Assembly (NCBI GenBank): GCA_964588695.1
Contig: CAZPQK010000002.1
Location: 310,001-374,000 of the forward strand
Source of the DNA: CAZPQK01 sp964588695
GTDB lineage: Bacteria > Krumholzibacteriota > Krumholzibacteriia > WVZY01 > JAKEHA01
Reading direction: 5' to 3'
Length of the DNA: 64,000 nt
Below, in pieces: positions 24,588 to 33,314 of this stretch (the first letter of the stretch is position 1; each line of letters starts with the position of its first letter). The notes beneath the pieces are model-generated. The model was not told the origin of the DNA. It saw only the letters and a program-made list of their open reading frames with translations, and searched no databases. The position numbers and the translations under genes were made by a program.

Positions 24588-25880
24588 CTAACCCAACACC
24601 CGTTTGAACACAGTGTCCACGTGCGGCACCATCGCTTCCAGCGAGAACACACTCTGTAGAAACTCTTCGGACACTTTCGAGGTGATTTCGTCGCGGGCGC
24701 GAATTGTCTCCTCGAACGGTTTACCTGTCTCCCACGTTTCCATTGCGGCCCCTTGGACTGCGGCGTATGCGTCCTCCCGGGATAGTCCTGCGCGCGCAAG
24801 TTCGAGAAGTAACTTCTGAGAAAAAACCAACCCGTGAACCTTGTCGATGTTGCGCACCATGTGCTCCGGATACACCACCATCCCTTCGACCAGTTTGGTA
24901 AACTTTACCAATACGTAATCCATTGCGATGCATGCATCGGGCAAAATCACTCGCTCTACCGAAGAGTGACTGATGTCGCGTTCGTGCCACAGGGGAATAT
25001 TCTCCATTGCGGTGACCGCGTGGCCGCGCAACAGCCGTGCAAGTCCAGAGATTCGCTCCGACACAATGGGGTTGCGTTTGTGGGGCATCGAGGAACTTCC
25101 CTTTTGCCCTTTCTTGAAGGGCTCTTCCACTTCGAGAACGTCGGTTCGCTGCAGGTTGCGAACTTCGGTGGCAAACTTATCCAGCGACGACGCCAGCAGC
25201 GCTAGCGCGTTCACAAATTCCGCGTGGCGATCGCGGTGCACAATCTGAGTCGACACCGGCTCGATTGCCAGACCGAGCTTAGCCATCACATACTCTTCAA
25301 CGTCAGGACTCAAGTGCGCATAGGTTCCTACCGATCCCGACAGCTTGCCACAGCACACCATCTTCCAGGCGCGGCGCACGGCTTCCTCCCGTCGCCCCAG
25401 CTCGTCGTACCACATCAACAGCTTAAGCCCAAAAGTAATGGGTTCTGCGTGGATCCCGTGCGACCGTCCCATCATAATGGTGTGTTTGTGTTCCAGAGCG
25501 CGCTCCTTGACCGCAGCCCGCGCATCCGCAACCCGTTTAAGCAGTAACTCGCCGGCGTCTTTAAGTTGCAACGACAGCGCGGTGTCTAACAAATCGCTAC
25601 TGGTTAGTCCCAGATGCACGAAACGAGAATCGTTGCCGATGTACTCGGCAACGTTGGTAAGGAAAGCGATGACGTCGTGCTGCACTTCTTCTTCGATCTC
25701 GAGAATGCGTTTAACATCGAAGCTGGCTTTCTCGCGAATCCGGGCAACTGCATCTTTTGGAACCTCGCCCTGCTCGGCGAGAGCTTCGGTAGCCAGCAGT
25801 TCAAACTCTAGCCACTTGGAAAACTTGTTTTGCTCGGACCAAATAGCGCCCATCTCGGGCAACGTGTAACGCTCGATCAT
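24588..25880 (-). CDS. purB: Adenylosuccinate lyase PurB
   Basis: Cleaves SAICAR and adenylosuccinate in purine synthesis. The 430-residue length is that of the short bacterial form. The fumarase-superfamily signature GSSSMPHKRNP is present, with the MMGRSHGIHAEP block. It is convergent with the histidine kinase gene (3-base gap). A terminator for the upstream htrA gene separates it from that unit, so its promoter lies near 25881-25990. Confidence 0.97.
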   Translation of the reverse strand: MIERYTLPEMGAIWSEQNKFSKWLEFELLATEALAEQGEVPKDAVARIREKASFDVKRILEIEEEVQHDVIAFLTNVAEYIGNDSRFVHLGLTSSDLLDTALSLQLKDAGELLLKRVADARAAVKERALEHKHTIMMGRSHGIHAEPITFGLKLLMWYDELGRREEAVRRAWKMVCCGKLSGSVGTYAHLSPDVEEYVMAKLGLAIEPVSTQIVHRDRHAEFVNALALLASSLDKFATEVRNLQRTDVLEVEEPFKKGQKGSSSMPHKRNPIVSERISGLARLLRGHAVTAMENIPLWHERDISHSSVERVILPDACIAMDYVLVKFTKLVEGMVVYPEHMVRNIDKVHGLVFSQKLLLELARAGLSREDAYAAVQGAAMETWETGKPFEETIRARDEITSKVSEEFLQSVFSLEAMVPHVDTVFKRVLG

Positions 25881-25898
25881 TGAAAATCTCCGGTGCGA

Positions 25899-25933
25899 TA
25901 ATGAAAAAGCAAAGCGCGCCGCACGGGCGCGCT
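25899..25933 (-). terminator. Intrinsic terminator after htrA
   Basis: AGCGCGCC and GGCGCGCT (25913-25933) form an 8-bp perfect GC stem with a 5-nt loop. On the minus strand it is followed by TTGCTTTTTCATT, a clear U-tract. Confidence 0.85.
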
Positions 25934-25991
25934 GCGTAGGACTAATTTACCGCATTTCGCGGGTTTCGTGAAGGGTCGGGGCGATTACCGA

Positions 25992-27224
25992 TTAGGTGCG
26001 ATCCGGGCGTTCCTCCAACGTTACTGTAACGTCGCGCTCTTTGCCCTTTTGATTGCGCACGCGAAGCTTCAGACGGTCGCCGACTCGCGACCCGTAAGCG
26101 ATGCGATTGAAATGCTCGATGCTTCGGATTGGCACTCCCTCTACGGCGAGAATCTGGTCCCCGGCTTTAATCCCGACCCGATCGGCGGGCCCGCCGTCGT
26201 AAAGCTGTCGCACCAACACCGCGTTCTGATTACCAAGGCCAAGTCGAACGGCCTCCTGCGGCGGAATATCTGCCGCGTTCATGCCAATCCAGGCCAGGCG
26301 AACCTTACCGTGCTCAATCAGTTCGTTAAGCACCCACTTGCCGCGGTTAATCGGAATAGCGAACCCCATCCCCAAACTGCCGCCGTTGTTGGTGGAAATA
26401 ATGAACGTGTTGACGCCGATGACCTCGCCGCGCGCGTTAATCAACGGTCCACCCGAGTTCCCAGGGTTAATCGCGGCGTCGGTCTGCACCATGTCGTAAA
26501 ATCGAACGTTACTATTCTCGTCGCGCTTAATGTCGCGGTGCAACGCGCTGACCACACCGACGGTCACCGTTGGCTGGTCGTCGGCCAGCAAATCGCCAAA
26601 CGGACTACCGATCGCTATTACCCACTCTCCAACGAAGACGTTGTCGGAATCTCCCATGGTTGCCGCCGGAAAGCTTCGCTTGGAGTCGGTATTAATCTTA
26701 AGCAGCGCCAGGTCGTAGCTCGGCGCGGTGCCGACGACCGTGCAGGTAAACCGCTCGCCGGTCCCCATCGACACAAACACCTGTTCGGCGTTGGATACCA
26801 CGTGCTCATTGGTAAGCACGTATCCATCTTTTTGGATAATCACGCCGGAACCGTAACTGGGAACGCGACGTAACTGACGCTGCTGCGGAAAGTACATCTC
26901 AAAGAAGCGCGACCGAAACGGATTTCGAACCGCTACCTCTTGTTGCTGTATGGCGATAACCGACACTACTGCCGGCGCGACCGACTGGGTTGCGCGCACG
27001 ATGGCGTTGTTGCGACTGGCGGTAATGTCGTCGTTGTCGAACACCTCGCCAACACCTGCGGCTGCCACCGGCATTGTCGACTGAATCGTCGTCGGCTCGC
27101 TTGCACCATTGGACGAACGCACAAACCAAAAGCCCAGTAGCAAAGCCAGCCCTACGGCGACGCCGGTGATACCGCCAAACACGTACGGCAGAACTCCGGT
27201 TTTGTTTTCGTGATTACTGTACAT
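25992..27224 (-). CDS. Trypsin-like periplasmic serine protease, HtrA/DegS type
   Basis: A 410-residue S1C protease. One N-terminal transmembrane segment (residues ~13-35) anchors it, followed by the protease domain with catalytic His in LTNEHVV, Asp in YDLALLK and Ser in GNSGGPL, and one C-terminal PDZ domain (~310-400). One membrane anchor plus one PDZ domain resembles DegS, which controls envelope stress by site-1 cleavage of an anti-sigma factor; a general protease role is equally possible. Its ATG overlaps the end of the transaldolase gene by 11 bases. Confidence 0.93.
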   Translation of the reverse strand: MYSNHENKTGVLPYVFGGITGVAVGLALLLGFWFVRSSNGASEPTTIQSTMPVAAAGVGEVFDNDDITASRNNAIVRATQSVAPAVVSVIAIQQQEVAVRNPFRSRFFEMYFPQQRQLRRVPSYGSGVIIQKDGYVLTNEHVVSNAEQVFVSMGTGERFTCTVVGTAPSYDLALLKINTDSKRSFPAATMGDSDNVFVGEWVIAIGSPFGDLLADDQPTVTVGVVSALHRDIKRDENSNVRFYDMVQTDAAINPGNSGGPLINARGEVIGVNTFIISTNNGGSLGMGFAIPINRGKWVLNELIEHGKVRLAWIGMNAADIPPQEAVRLGLGNQNAVLVRQLYDGGPADRVGIKAGDQILAVEGVPIRSIEHFNRIAYGSRVGDRLKLRVRNQKGKERDVTVTLEERPDRT

Positions 27225-27879
27225 GTTCCTTCTGACGTGCCAGCACCTTGTTCCAATCCTGCGCGAACTTTTCCAGTCCGATGTCGGTAAGCGGGTGCTT
27301 GAGCAACTGCATAAGTACTTTCATTGGAATTGTGGCGACATCCGCGCCGATTCTCGCTGACTCCAGCACATGCATCGGGTGGCGCACACTCGCGGCGAGC
27401 ACCTGCGTAGTGATGCCGTAGTTTTCGTATATCTCGACCAACTCGGAAATAAGTGTCATTCCGTTCTGGCCCACGTCGTCGAGCCGGCCAATGAACGGGC
27501 TAATGTAAGTGGCACCCGCCTTTGCCGCCAGCAACCCCTGGTTGGGACTAAAGCACAGCGTAACGTTGGTCTTGATTCCTTCGGCAGCAAACTTTTTGAC
27601 CGCCTTCATCCCCTCTGCTACCAGCGGCACCTTAATAACAATATGATCGCTGATCTTGGCGTAATCGTAGCCCTGACGAAGCATCTCTTCGGCGTCATCG
27701 GCGACAACTTCGGCACTCGTTGGCCCCTGAACGATGTCACAGATTTGCTTGAGAGCTTCGCGATAGTCACCCGATTCTTTTGCCATCAGGCTGGGGTTCG
27801 TGGTTACACCGTCAATCACACCCAGCGACGCGGCCTCGCGGATTTCGTCAATGTTCGCAGTATCCAGGAAGATCTTCAT
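27214..27879 (-). CDS. tal: Transaldolase (MipB/TalC short subfamily)
   Basis: A short-form transaldolase of 221 residues for the non-oxidative pentose phosphate pathway. Motifs: FLDTANIDEI with the catalytic Asp, VTTNPSL, the Schiff-base Lys in VIKVPLV and SPFIGRLDD. The Phe in SPF, where fructose-6-phosphate aldolases have Tyr, favours transaldolase over FSA. ATG 27879 starts directly at the first strand; upstream in-frame residues are not family-like. Co-transcribed with htrA by overlap. Confidence 0.92.
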   Translation of the reverse strand: MKIFLDTANIDEIREAASLGVIDGVTTNPSLMAKESGDYREALKQICDIVQGPTSAEVVADDAEEMLRQGYDYAKISDHIVIKVPLVAEGMKAVKKFAAEGIKTNVTLCFSPNQGLLAAKAGATYISPFIGRLDDVGQNGMTLISELVEIYENYGITTQVLAASVRHPMHVLESARIGADVATIPMKVLMQLLKHPLTDIGLEKFAQDWNKVLARQKEHVQ

Positions 27880-27957
27880 AGCCGTCCTCTCACTTGTAAT
27901 ATGCGGTTTGTGCGTGCTTTCCGCCATGATAGCCGCCCGCCCGAGCCGCGGCAACGG

Positions 27958-28716
27958 CTAGTCGGCGCCCAGCGCCGATTGTGGATAATCTACTGCCATG
28001 AAGGTCAACCCTCGAGCCGGAGCTGTGCGCCCCGCCTGGGTTCGATCCTTTTTACGCAGAACCTTGCCCATGTGTTCCGGATTCCAACCGCCACGCCCAA
28101 CTTCGATGAGGCTGCCCACAATAATCCTCACCATGTTGTGCAAGAATCGGTTAGAGCGAATATCCACATAGATCCGATTCTCGCTGGCAAAGACCTCCAG
28201 CCGGGTCACATCGCAGTCGGTCGACTCGGATTCCAGGTTGGAAATCGACGCGCAGAAACTGGCAAAGTCGTGGCGTCCAACTAGCGACTCCGCGGCCAAC
28301 TGCATCGCAGCCAGGTCCAGCGGGTATGACACCGACCATGTCGTGTGCCGATCAATAGCGGTGACAACACGCGTGATCTGATAGCGGTACGCACGGCTGG
28401 TCGCACTAAACCGTGAATGGAACTCGTCGGGCACCGCAACCACATCGTGAATACGAAGGTCGCTGGCGACCCGAGCATTGAGCGCGCCCAGGATGTCGCG
28501 ACAGGTTAGTTGGGTCTCGGACTTAAAGTTGCACACGTAGTTGCGGGCGTGGACACCCGCGTCGGTTCGCCCAGCGCCCACGACCGTCACGCTGTGACCA
28601 AGAAGATCAGCCGCGGCGCGCTCGAGTTCGCCCTGAACGGTCCGGCGCTCGGGCTGCACCTGCCAACCTGAAAAGTCGCTGCCATCGAATTCAATTGTAA
28701 GTTTAAAATTCGGCAT
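27958..28716 (-). CDS. truA: tRNA pseudouridine(38-40) synthase TruA
   Basis: Modifies the anticodon stem-loop of many tRNAs. The 252-residue product has FDGSDFSGWQVQP near the start, the catalytic Asp in GAGRTDAGVHA, and FLHNMVRIIVGSLIEVG. Length is normal. It follows the EcfT-like gene by nine bases and precedes tal by 78. Confidence 0.96.
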   Translation of the reverse strand: MPNFKLTIEFDGSDFSGWQVQPERRTVQGELERAAADLLGHSVTVVGAGRTDAGVHARNYVCNFKSETQLTCRDILGALNARVASDLRIHDVVAVPDEFHSRFSATSRAYRYQITRVVTAIDRHTTWSVSYPLDLAAMQLAAESLVGRHDFASFCASISNLESESTDCDVTRLEVFASENRIYVDIRSNRFLHNMVRIIVGSLIEVGRGGWNPEHMGKVLRKKDRTQAGRTAPARGLTFMAVDYPQSALGAD

Positions 28717-28725
28717 GAAGCGTTA

Positions 28726-29475
28726 CTAAAAACCGGGGATGCCTGCGGAAATTATCCCGACGACGGCAAGGGTTACCAGCAGCATCCACACGTCGCTGGG
28801 CTGTAGGCCACGCGGTACTGCAAGCCGGGCGAGACGGCTGCCCAGGTCGCGGTGTTCAACAACGATGGCGAGTTGATCCGCGCGACGCAGCGCAGAGCTT
28901 ATTAACGGCACGATCCAGGCGGGAACATCACGGAACGAATGGCGCAAGCTGGGCCGAATGGTTGTTCCCCGAAACCGCTGTGCCAAACGAACGCGCTCCC
29001 ATTCGCGCGCGAACAAGGGAACAAAACCAATCGCAAAGAAACCAAACAGCGCTGCGCGTTCGGCCAGCCTTTTTGAAAACGGCTGCAGCAGCCGAAAAAT
29101 ACCGGCGGCAAAACGTTCGGCTGGCGCCATCGCCACCAGTGTCGCCGCAGCGGTTAACATAACAAGTAGTCGCAACGCAAAGAAAACACCGGCCACCATA
29201 CCCTCGCGATACAACAACGTCACATCACCCACAGCAAACGCAAGCTCTCCGGTTCGCAGCAACACACCGTTCAACACAATCAGGAGAATCGCGAACGGCC
29301 ACCACTTCCCTACCCACGCGATGGGACGGTGCCAGGAATTGGTCGCGACCCGGCCAAGCATGAGGCTGTACAGCCACAAGGTCGCCATCGGCACCAGGGC
29401 GGTGACCAACCCAACCGCCGCCACCACCAAAGTGACAAACACGGCGAAAGCTATCAGGGGATCGACATCCTTCAT
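28726..29475 (-). CDS. EcfT-like energy-coupling factor transmembrane protein (orphan)
   Basis: A 249-residue polytopic membrane protein of the EcfT/CbiQ family, with ~5 predicted helices and the coupling-helix type motif AQRFRGT in the cytosolic region (second motif near ADQLAIVVEHRDLG). EcfT normally links vitamin-binding S components to EcfA ATPases, but no ecfA or S-component gene is nearby. ATG 29475 is supported by AGGAAG. It is divergent from the HEAT-cyclophilin gene and followed by truA, echoing the Firmicutes ecfA-ecfT-truA order, with the ATPase genes absent here. Confidence 0.8.
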   Translation of the reverse strand: MKDVDPLIAFAVFVTLVVAAVGLVTALVPMATLWLYSLMLGRVATNSWHRPIAWVGKWWPFAILLIVLNGVLLRTGELAFAVGDVTLLYREGMVAGVFFALRLLVMLTAAATLVAMAPAERFAAGIFRLLQPFSKRLAERAALFGFFAIGFVPLFAREWERVRLAQRFRGTTIRPSLRHSFRDVPAWIVPLISSALRRADQLAIVVEHRDLGSRLARLAVPRGLQPSDVWMLLVTLAVVGIISAGIPGF

Positions 29476-29525
29476 TTCGCTTCCTATGATACAGTGAACC
29501 TTCACCCCATACCAGGGAGCTACTG

Positions 29526-31499
29526 TTGAAAACTATTCTGGCCGCGTTGATCGTCTTTATTGTTCTGGCCCCGATCGCGAACGCCACTCGCTATCAGGAA
29601 TTACTTGGCGACGAGCCGGGCCGCGCTGCCCTACGCAACCTCGCGTATTGGGAAGACCAGCGCATCACCGGCGACGGGCAGTTATTTGATTTTCTTGCAA
29701 ACGGCGACGCGCTTTTGCGCCGGCGTGCGGTGGAGGTTATCGGTCGCATTCAAGACAAGACCGACGCCGCGCTGCTCATTCCCATGCTCTATGACAAAGA
29801 CGAAGACGTCATGCGCGAAGCAATCTTTGCGCTAGGCCAAATGGGATCAATTCAAGCGACGCAGCCGCTGGTCGAACTTTGCGATAGTACCACCGCGCCC
29901 GAAACTGTGGCTTTGGTTTGCGAAGCGCTGGGTAAGATCGCCGACGAAGAGGGTTCCAACTTCCTGCAGGAACAACTAAGACACCGCGCCGCGCTGGTAC
30001 GGCGCGAAGCCGCGATGGGACTGGCGCGCGCATCCAACGAAGCGGGAGTGCCTGCGCTTTTGATCGCCGTCCACGATGCCGACCCGACGGTGGTTTGGGC
30101 GATGATCTATGCGTTGGAAAAGATTCCCGACGACCGCGTGGGAAAAGAAGTGCTTCCATTCCTGGAAAGCGCAGACGCCAGAGTGCGCGCTTATGCAGCA
30201 CGCACACTCGGCAAGCAGAAATACGCCGATGGCGTTGACGCCTTGATCGCCATGCTGAGCGACGACGACCTGGGCGTCACCGTAAACGCCGCTCGCGCGC
30301 TGGGAGAGATCGAAGCCAAGCAAGCCGCGCGACCGCTCGGCGACCTGGCGCGACGCCACAGCTCGCACCACGCGCGCATCGCCGCAGTAGAAGCGTTGGG
30401 CCGCATAAACAGCAACGCCGTAGGTGATCCGTTGATGTTAGCGTCGTTGGACGCGAGCGTCGGCGTACGCGCCGCCGCCGTTACCGCGCTGGCACAAGCG
30501 CGCGGAACCGGGGCGCGAATGTTCATTGACCAGGCGATCAAAGACGGAAGCCGACTGGTCCGTGCTGCGGCTGTCGAAGCCTACGGCGTCGCCGGGATCA
30601 ATGCCAAGAAGGACTGGTTGATGCGCACCGGCGCGCGCGACGACGACCCTATGATCCGCGCAGCAGCAAGTACCGCGCTTGCCAAGCTCGAAGGCGACGA
30701 CATCACACCATTCCTGATTGAGCAAGTCAACGACCCCGACTGGGTGGTTTCGGCGGCGACGGTGGCGGCACTTGGAGAGCGTGGAGCAGCCGAAGCTGCA
30801 TCGGCGCTGGAAGTTTTGTACGACAACCGAGTTGGTCGCCAGGACGGGAACATTCACATGGAAATCATGCGGGCGTTGGACAAGCTAGAACTGCCGGGCA
30901 CTGCGCCGTTCCTGCGCGAGGCGCTGCAGTCGAAGGACTACCGTATTCGTCGACTGGCCGCCGAAACACTGAGCAAACTGGAAGTCGAATTTGACCCGGC
31001 CGACTCTGACCGTATGTTTTATGAGAACTCCGCCGACCCGCTCCGGCGAGAGTTGGTCTCGGAGCCAATTGGCGTTCGCACGGCAACGCTGCGGACACGT
31101 CACGGCCACATCGAAATCGAATTGTTTGGCGACGATGCCACACAAACCGTTGCCAACTTTATTTCCCTGGCCGAGCAGGGTTTCTACGACGGGCTAACGT
31201 TTCATCGCGTAGTCCCCAACTTCGTCGCGCAAGGCGGCTGCCCTCGCGGCGACGGCTGGGGGGACGCTGGGCACTACATCCGCAGCGAGTTCGCGCAACT
31301 TCGTTACGAAACCGGCATGGTGGGAATCGCTCACGACGGCAAAGACACCGGCGGCTCGCAGTTCTTTATTAACCTGTCGCCACAACGGCACCTGGATGGT
31401 CGCTATACAATTTTTGGCAAGGTAACGAAGGGAATGAATGTCGTTTGGAAGCTTGATCGCGGCGACACCTTCGACGTCATCATCCATCGCGGCAAGTAG
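29526..31499 (+). CDS. Secreted HEAT-repeat protein with C-terminal cyclophilin-type prolyl isomerase domain
   Basis: A 657-residue exported protein. After a signal peptide (about 1-20) come roughly fifteen HEAT/PBS-lyase-like repeats (~55-515), with phrases such as LLRRRAVEVIGRI and VRAYAARTLGKQ. The C-terminal ~150 residues are a cyclophilin domain: LRTRHGHIEIELFGDDA, FHRVVPNFVAQGG with the catalytic Arg, and GGSQFFINLSPQRHLDGRYTIFG. The HEAT array probably binds clients or partners that the isomerase then acts on, for example in outer-membrane protein folding. The start is TTG at 29526, with AGGGAG eight bases upstream. Confidence 0.9.
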   Translation: MKTILAALIVFIVLAPIANATRYQELLGDEPGRAALRNLAYWEDQRITGDGQLFDFLANGDALLRRRAVEVIGRIQDKTDAALLIPMLYDKDEDVMREAIFALGQMGSIQATQPLVELCDSTTAPETVALVCEALGKIADEEGSNFLQEQLRHRAALVRREAAMGLARASNEAGVPALLIAVHDADPTVVWAMIYALEKIPDDRVGKEVLPFLESADARVRAYAARTLGKQKYADGVDALIAMLSDDDLGVTVNAARALGEIEAKQAARPLGDLARRHSSHHARIAAVEALGRINSNAVGDPLMLASLDASVGVRAAAVTALAQARGTGARMFIDQAIKDGSRLVRAAAVEAYGVAGINAKKDWLMRTGARDDDPMIRAAASTALAKLEGDDITPFLIEQVNDPDWVVSAATVAALGERGAAEAASALEVLYDNRVGRQDGNIHMEIMRALDKLELPGTAPFLREALQSKDYRIRRLAAETLSKLEVEFDPADSDRMFYENSADPLRRELVSEPIGVRTATLRTRHGHIEIELFGDDATQTVANFISLAEQGFYDGLTFHRVVPNFVAQGGCPRGDGWGDAGHYIRSEFAQLRYETGMVGIAHDGKDTGGSQFFINLSPQRHLDGRYTIFGKVTKGMNVVWKLDRGDTFDVIIHRGK

Positions 31500-31502
31500 T
31501 GG

Positions 31503-32033
31503 TCAGACCAGGCGTCCCATCGGCCTGGCTTCGTCATCGAGATACCGTCGCAAATCCGCGACCACCTGACGGTGAGCTTCGAAACCGATCTTGCCGGGAA
31601 GTTCATCGAGCGGATAGAACCCCGCGGCAACAGCGTCGTCACCCGGAACGAGATCTCCAGATTCCCGCTGACATAAGTACATAAGCAAAACTACCGGCGT
31701 TCGAGGATCGTCCTGGGCGGAATAGGCACCAAACAGGTGCGTAGCCCGAACCGTCAAATTGGTTTCCTCATGCGCTTCGCGAACAGCGCACGCCGCGGGC
31801 CCCTCGTCGGCTTCCATGAAGCCAGCGGGCAGGGTCCAAGTCCCTTTACGCGGCTCAAACTTCCTTTGCACCAGCAAGAGCTCATCGTCTTCGATAAGAA
31901 TGATTCCCGCGGCACCGACCGGGTTGCGGTAGTACACGTACCCACACTTCCCGCAAGCGCGGCGCACGCGATTGTCTTCGACTTTATCCTCCAACGTGGT
32001 CGCACATCGGGGACAATAGTCAAAGCTAACCAT
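31503..32033 (-). CDS. NUDIX hydrolase with N-terminal zinc ribbon
   Basis: A 176-residue pyrophosphohydrolase. Two CPRC/CGKC pairs (residues ~7-30) form a zinc ribbon, followed by the Nudix box GFMEADEGPAACAVREAHEETNL. The layout resembles zinc-ribbon Nudix proteins acting on ADP-ribose, NADH or similar nucleotides. Its start overlaps the end of the upstream metallopeptidase gene by eight bases. Last gene of the panD-led operon; it is convergent with the HEAT-cyclophilin gene. Confidence 0.92.
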   Translation of the reverse strand: MVSFDYCPRCATTLEDKVEDNRVRRACGKCGYVYYRNPVGAAGIILIEDDELLLVQRKFEPRKGTWTLPAGFMEADEGPAACAVREAHEETNLTVRATHLFGAYSAQDDPRTPVVLLMYLCQRESGDLVPGDDAVAAGFYPLDELPGKIGFEAHRQVVADLRRYLDDEARPMGRLV

Positions 32034-33303
32034 CGCGCTTGCTCATTTCGCGGGCGTGATCGAGCAAGTGATTTCGCCAGTCGTCTTCCAGTTTGGTTAC
32101 TTCGATGGGATAAATCTTCTCAAACTCGGTTACAAAAAAATCATAGCTATTGATACCGTTCACGCCGCGATACAACGTCATCAATCGCTCCCAACCGAAG
32201 CGCTCAACCAGATACTCGACAAAAGCTGCCGACGCGGGATAGCCGACGTTAGGTTGTAACCTTGCGAATAGGTTGTAACTAACAAGGTCGTTTACCGTCG
32301 GCAACTGCCCTTGCGCCGCTAGCGCCGCCGCGTAGTCCCTAATGGGGTGCCCATCCCAATTTCCGACCAGATAGATCGCGGTTCCCTCGGCAATCGACCG
32401 CGGCGGAACGCCCAACGGGTCGGTAAGGAAGTGAACCACCTCGTGGTCGTCGTTAGGATTGATGCTATGAAACTCACGGTCGTCCCAACTGACGTACTGA
32501 AATCCCCTGATACTTAGCTTCTCGCGAATCGCAGCGGTGTCGGGATAAAGAAAATACTTAATCTTCATATCACCGGTGACGCCCATCGTTTCCTTGTACT
32601 GATCGAAGATCCGCTGCTGGTTATCAATCGCGCCAGCAGGAAACGAGCGCTCGGTAAGCCAATGAAACACGTAATTTTCGGTCTCTCTGATCTCCCAAGG
32701 TAACGGTTCGGGAATGACTAGCGACACATCGTCAAACCACACCCGGCCCGACATTCCCAAAACGCACGACACGGCGACGTAGCGAGTTCCTTGCGGAAGG
32801 CGGAACTCGCGATTCTCTTCGTACCACAAAATCGACCCGACTTTTAGCTTGGTACGCTTGTCGGCGGCGCGCATTTCCTGAAAGCGATTATGGTTTTCGT
32901 CGTAGAAGGTCAAAAGAAAGTTGCACTGGGCGTATTGCTCGCGCCCGCGATTAACACCTTCCAACTGCATCCAACCGCGAAGGCGCACTTTTTCGGTACC
33001 CAGGGGCACTTCTACTTCCTGGGTCAGCATGTAGAACCGCTTGGCGTCGGGGTCGGCGGAAAAACCAAAAGAGTTATCACCCGCGCTAGAAGTACGGTTG
33101 TCGACTTCGTAGCGGGCAGAAACGTCGTCGGTGCCGCCCCGAAACAGAGTCAGTTCCCAACCAGTAGGAAGACCATCTTCACCCACGGTCTCGAAGGACG
33201 CGTTGCTGAGCAGGTTGACGTTATACTCTGGTGTTTTGTCGCCGGTCGTACATCCGGCGACCAGTACGACCAAAACAACTGCAACAATAAGTTGAATGCG
33301 CAT
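32026..33303 (-). CDS. Lipoprotein with CBM-like domain and gluzincin metallopeptidase-like domain
   Basis: A 425-residue lipoprotein (lipobox LVAGC, Cys18). Residues ~28-198 look like a carbohydrate-binding/jelly-roll module (NLLSNASFETVGEDGLPTGWE, closing VWFDDVSLVIPEP). Residues ~205-420 look like a gluzincin peptidase of the M1/M61-like superfamily: HEVVH (287-291) with a downstream Glu in SIAEG (Glu306). Substrate unknown. It is 12 bases downstream of the symporter gene and overlaps the Nudix gene. Confidence 0.75.
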   Translation of the reverse strand: MRIQLIVAVVLVVLVAGCTTGDKTPEYNVNLLSNASFETVGEDGLPTGWELTLFRGGTDDVSARYEVDNRTSSAGDNSFGFSADPDAKRFYMLTQEVEVPLGTEKVRLRGWMQLEGVNRGREQYAQCNFLLTFYDENHNRFQEMRAADKRTKLKVGSILWYEENREFRLPQGTRYVAVSCVLGMSGRVWFDDVSLVIPEPLPWEIRETENYVFHWLTERSFPAGAIDNQQRIFDQYKETMGVTGDMKIKYFLYPDTAAIREKLSIRGFQYVSWDDREFHSINPNDDHEVVHFLTDPLGVPPRSIAEGTAIYLVGNWDGHPIRDYAAALAAQGQLPTVNDLVSYNLFARLQPNVGYPASAAFVEYLVERFGWERLMTLYRGVNGINSYDFFVTEFEKIYPIEVTKLEDDWRNHLLDHAREMSKRDG

Positions 33304-33314
33304 GTTTCTCCTAA

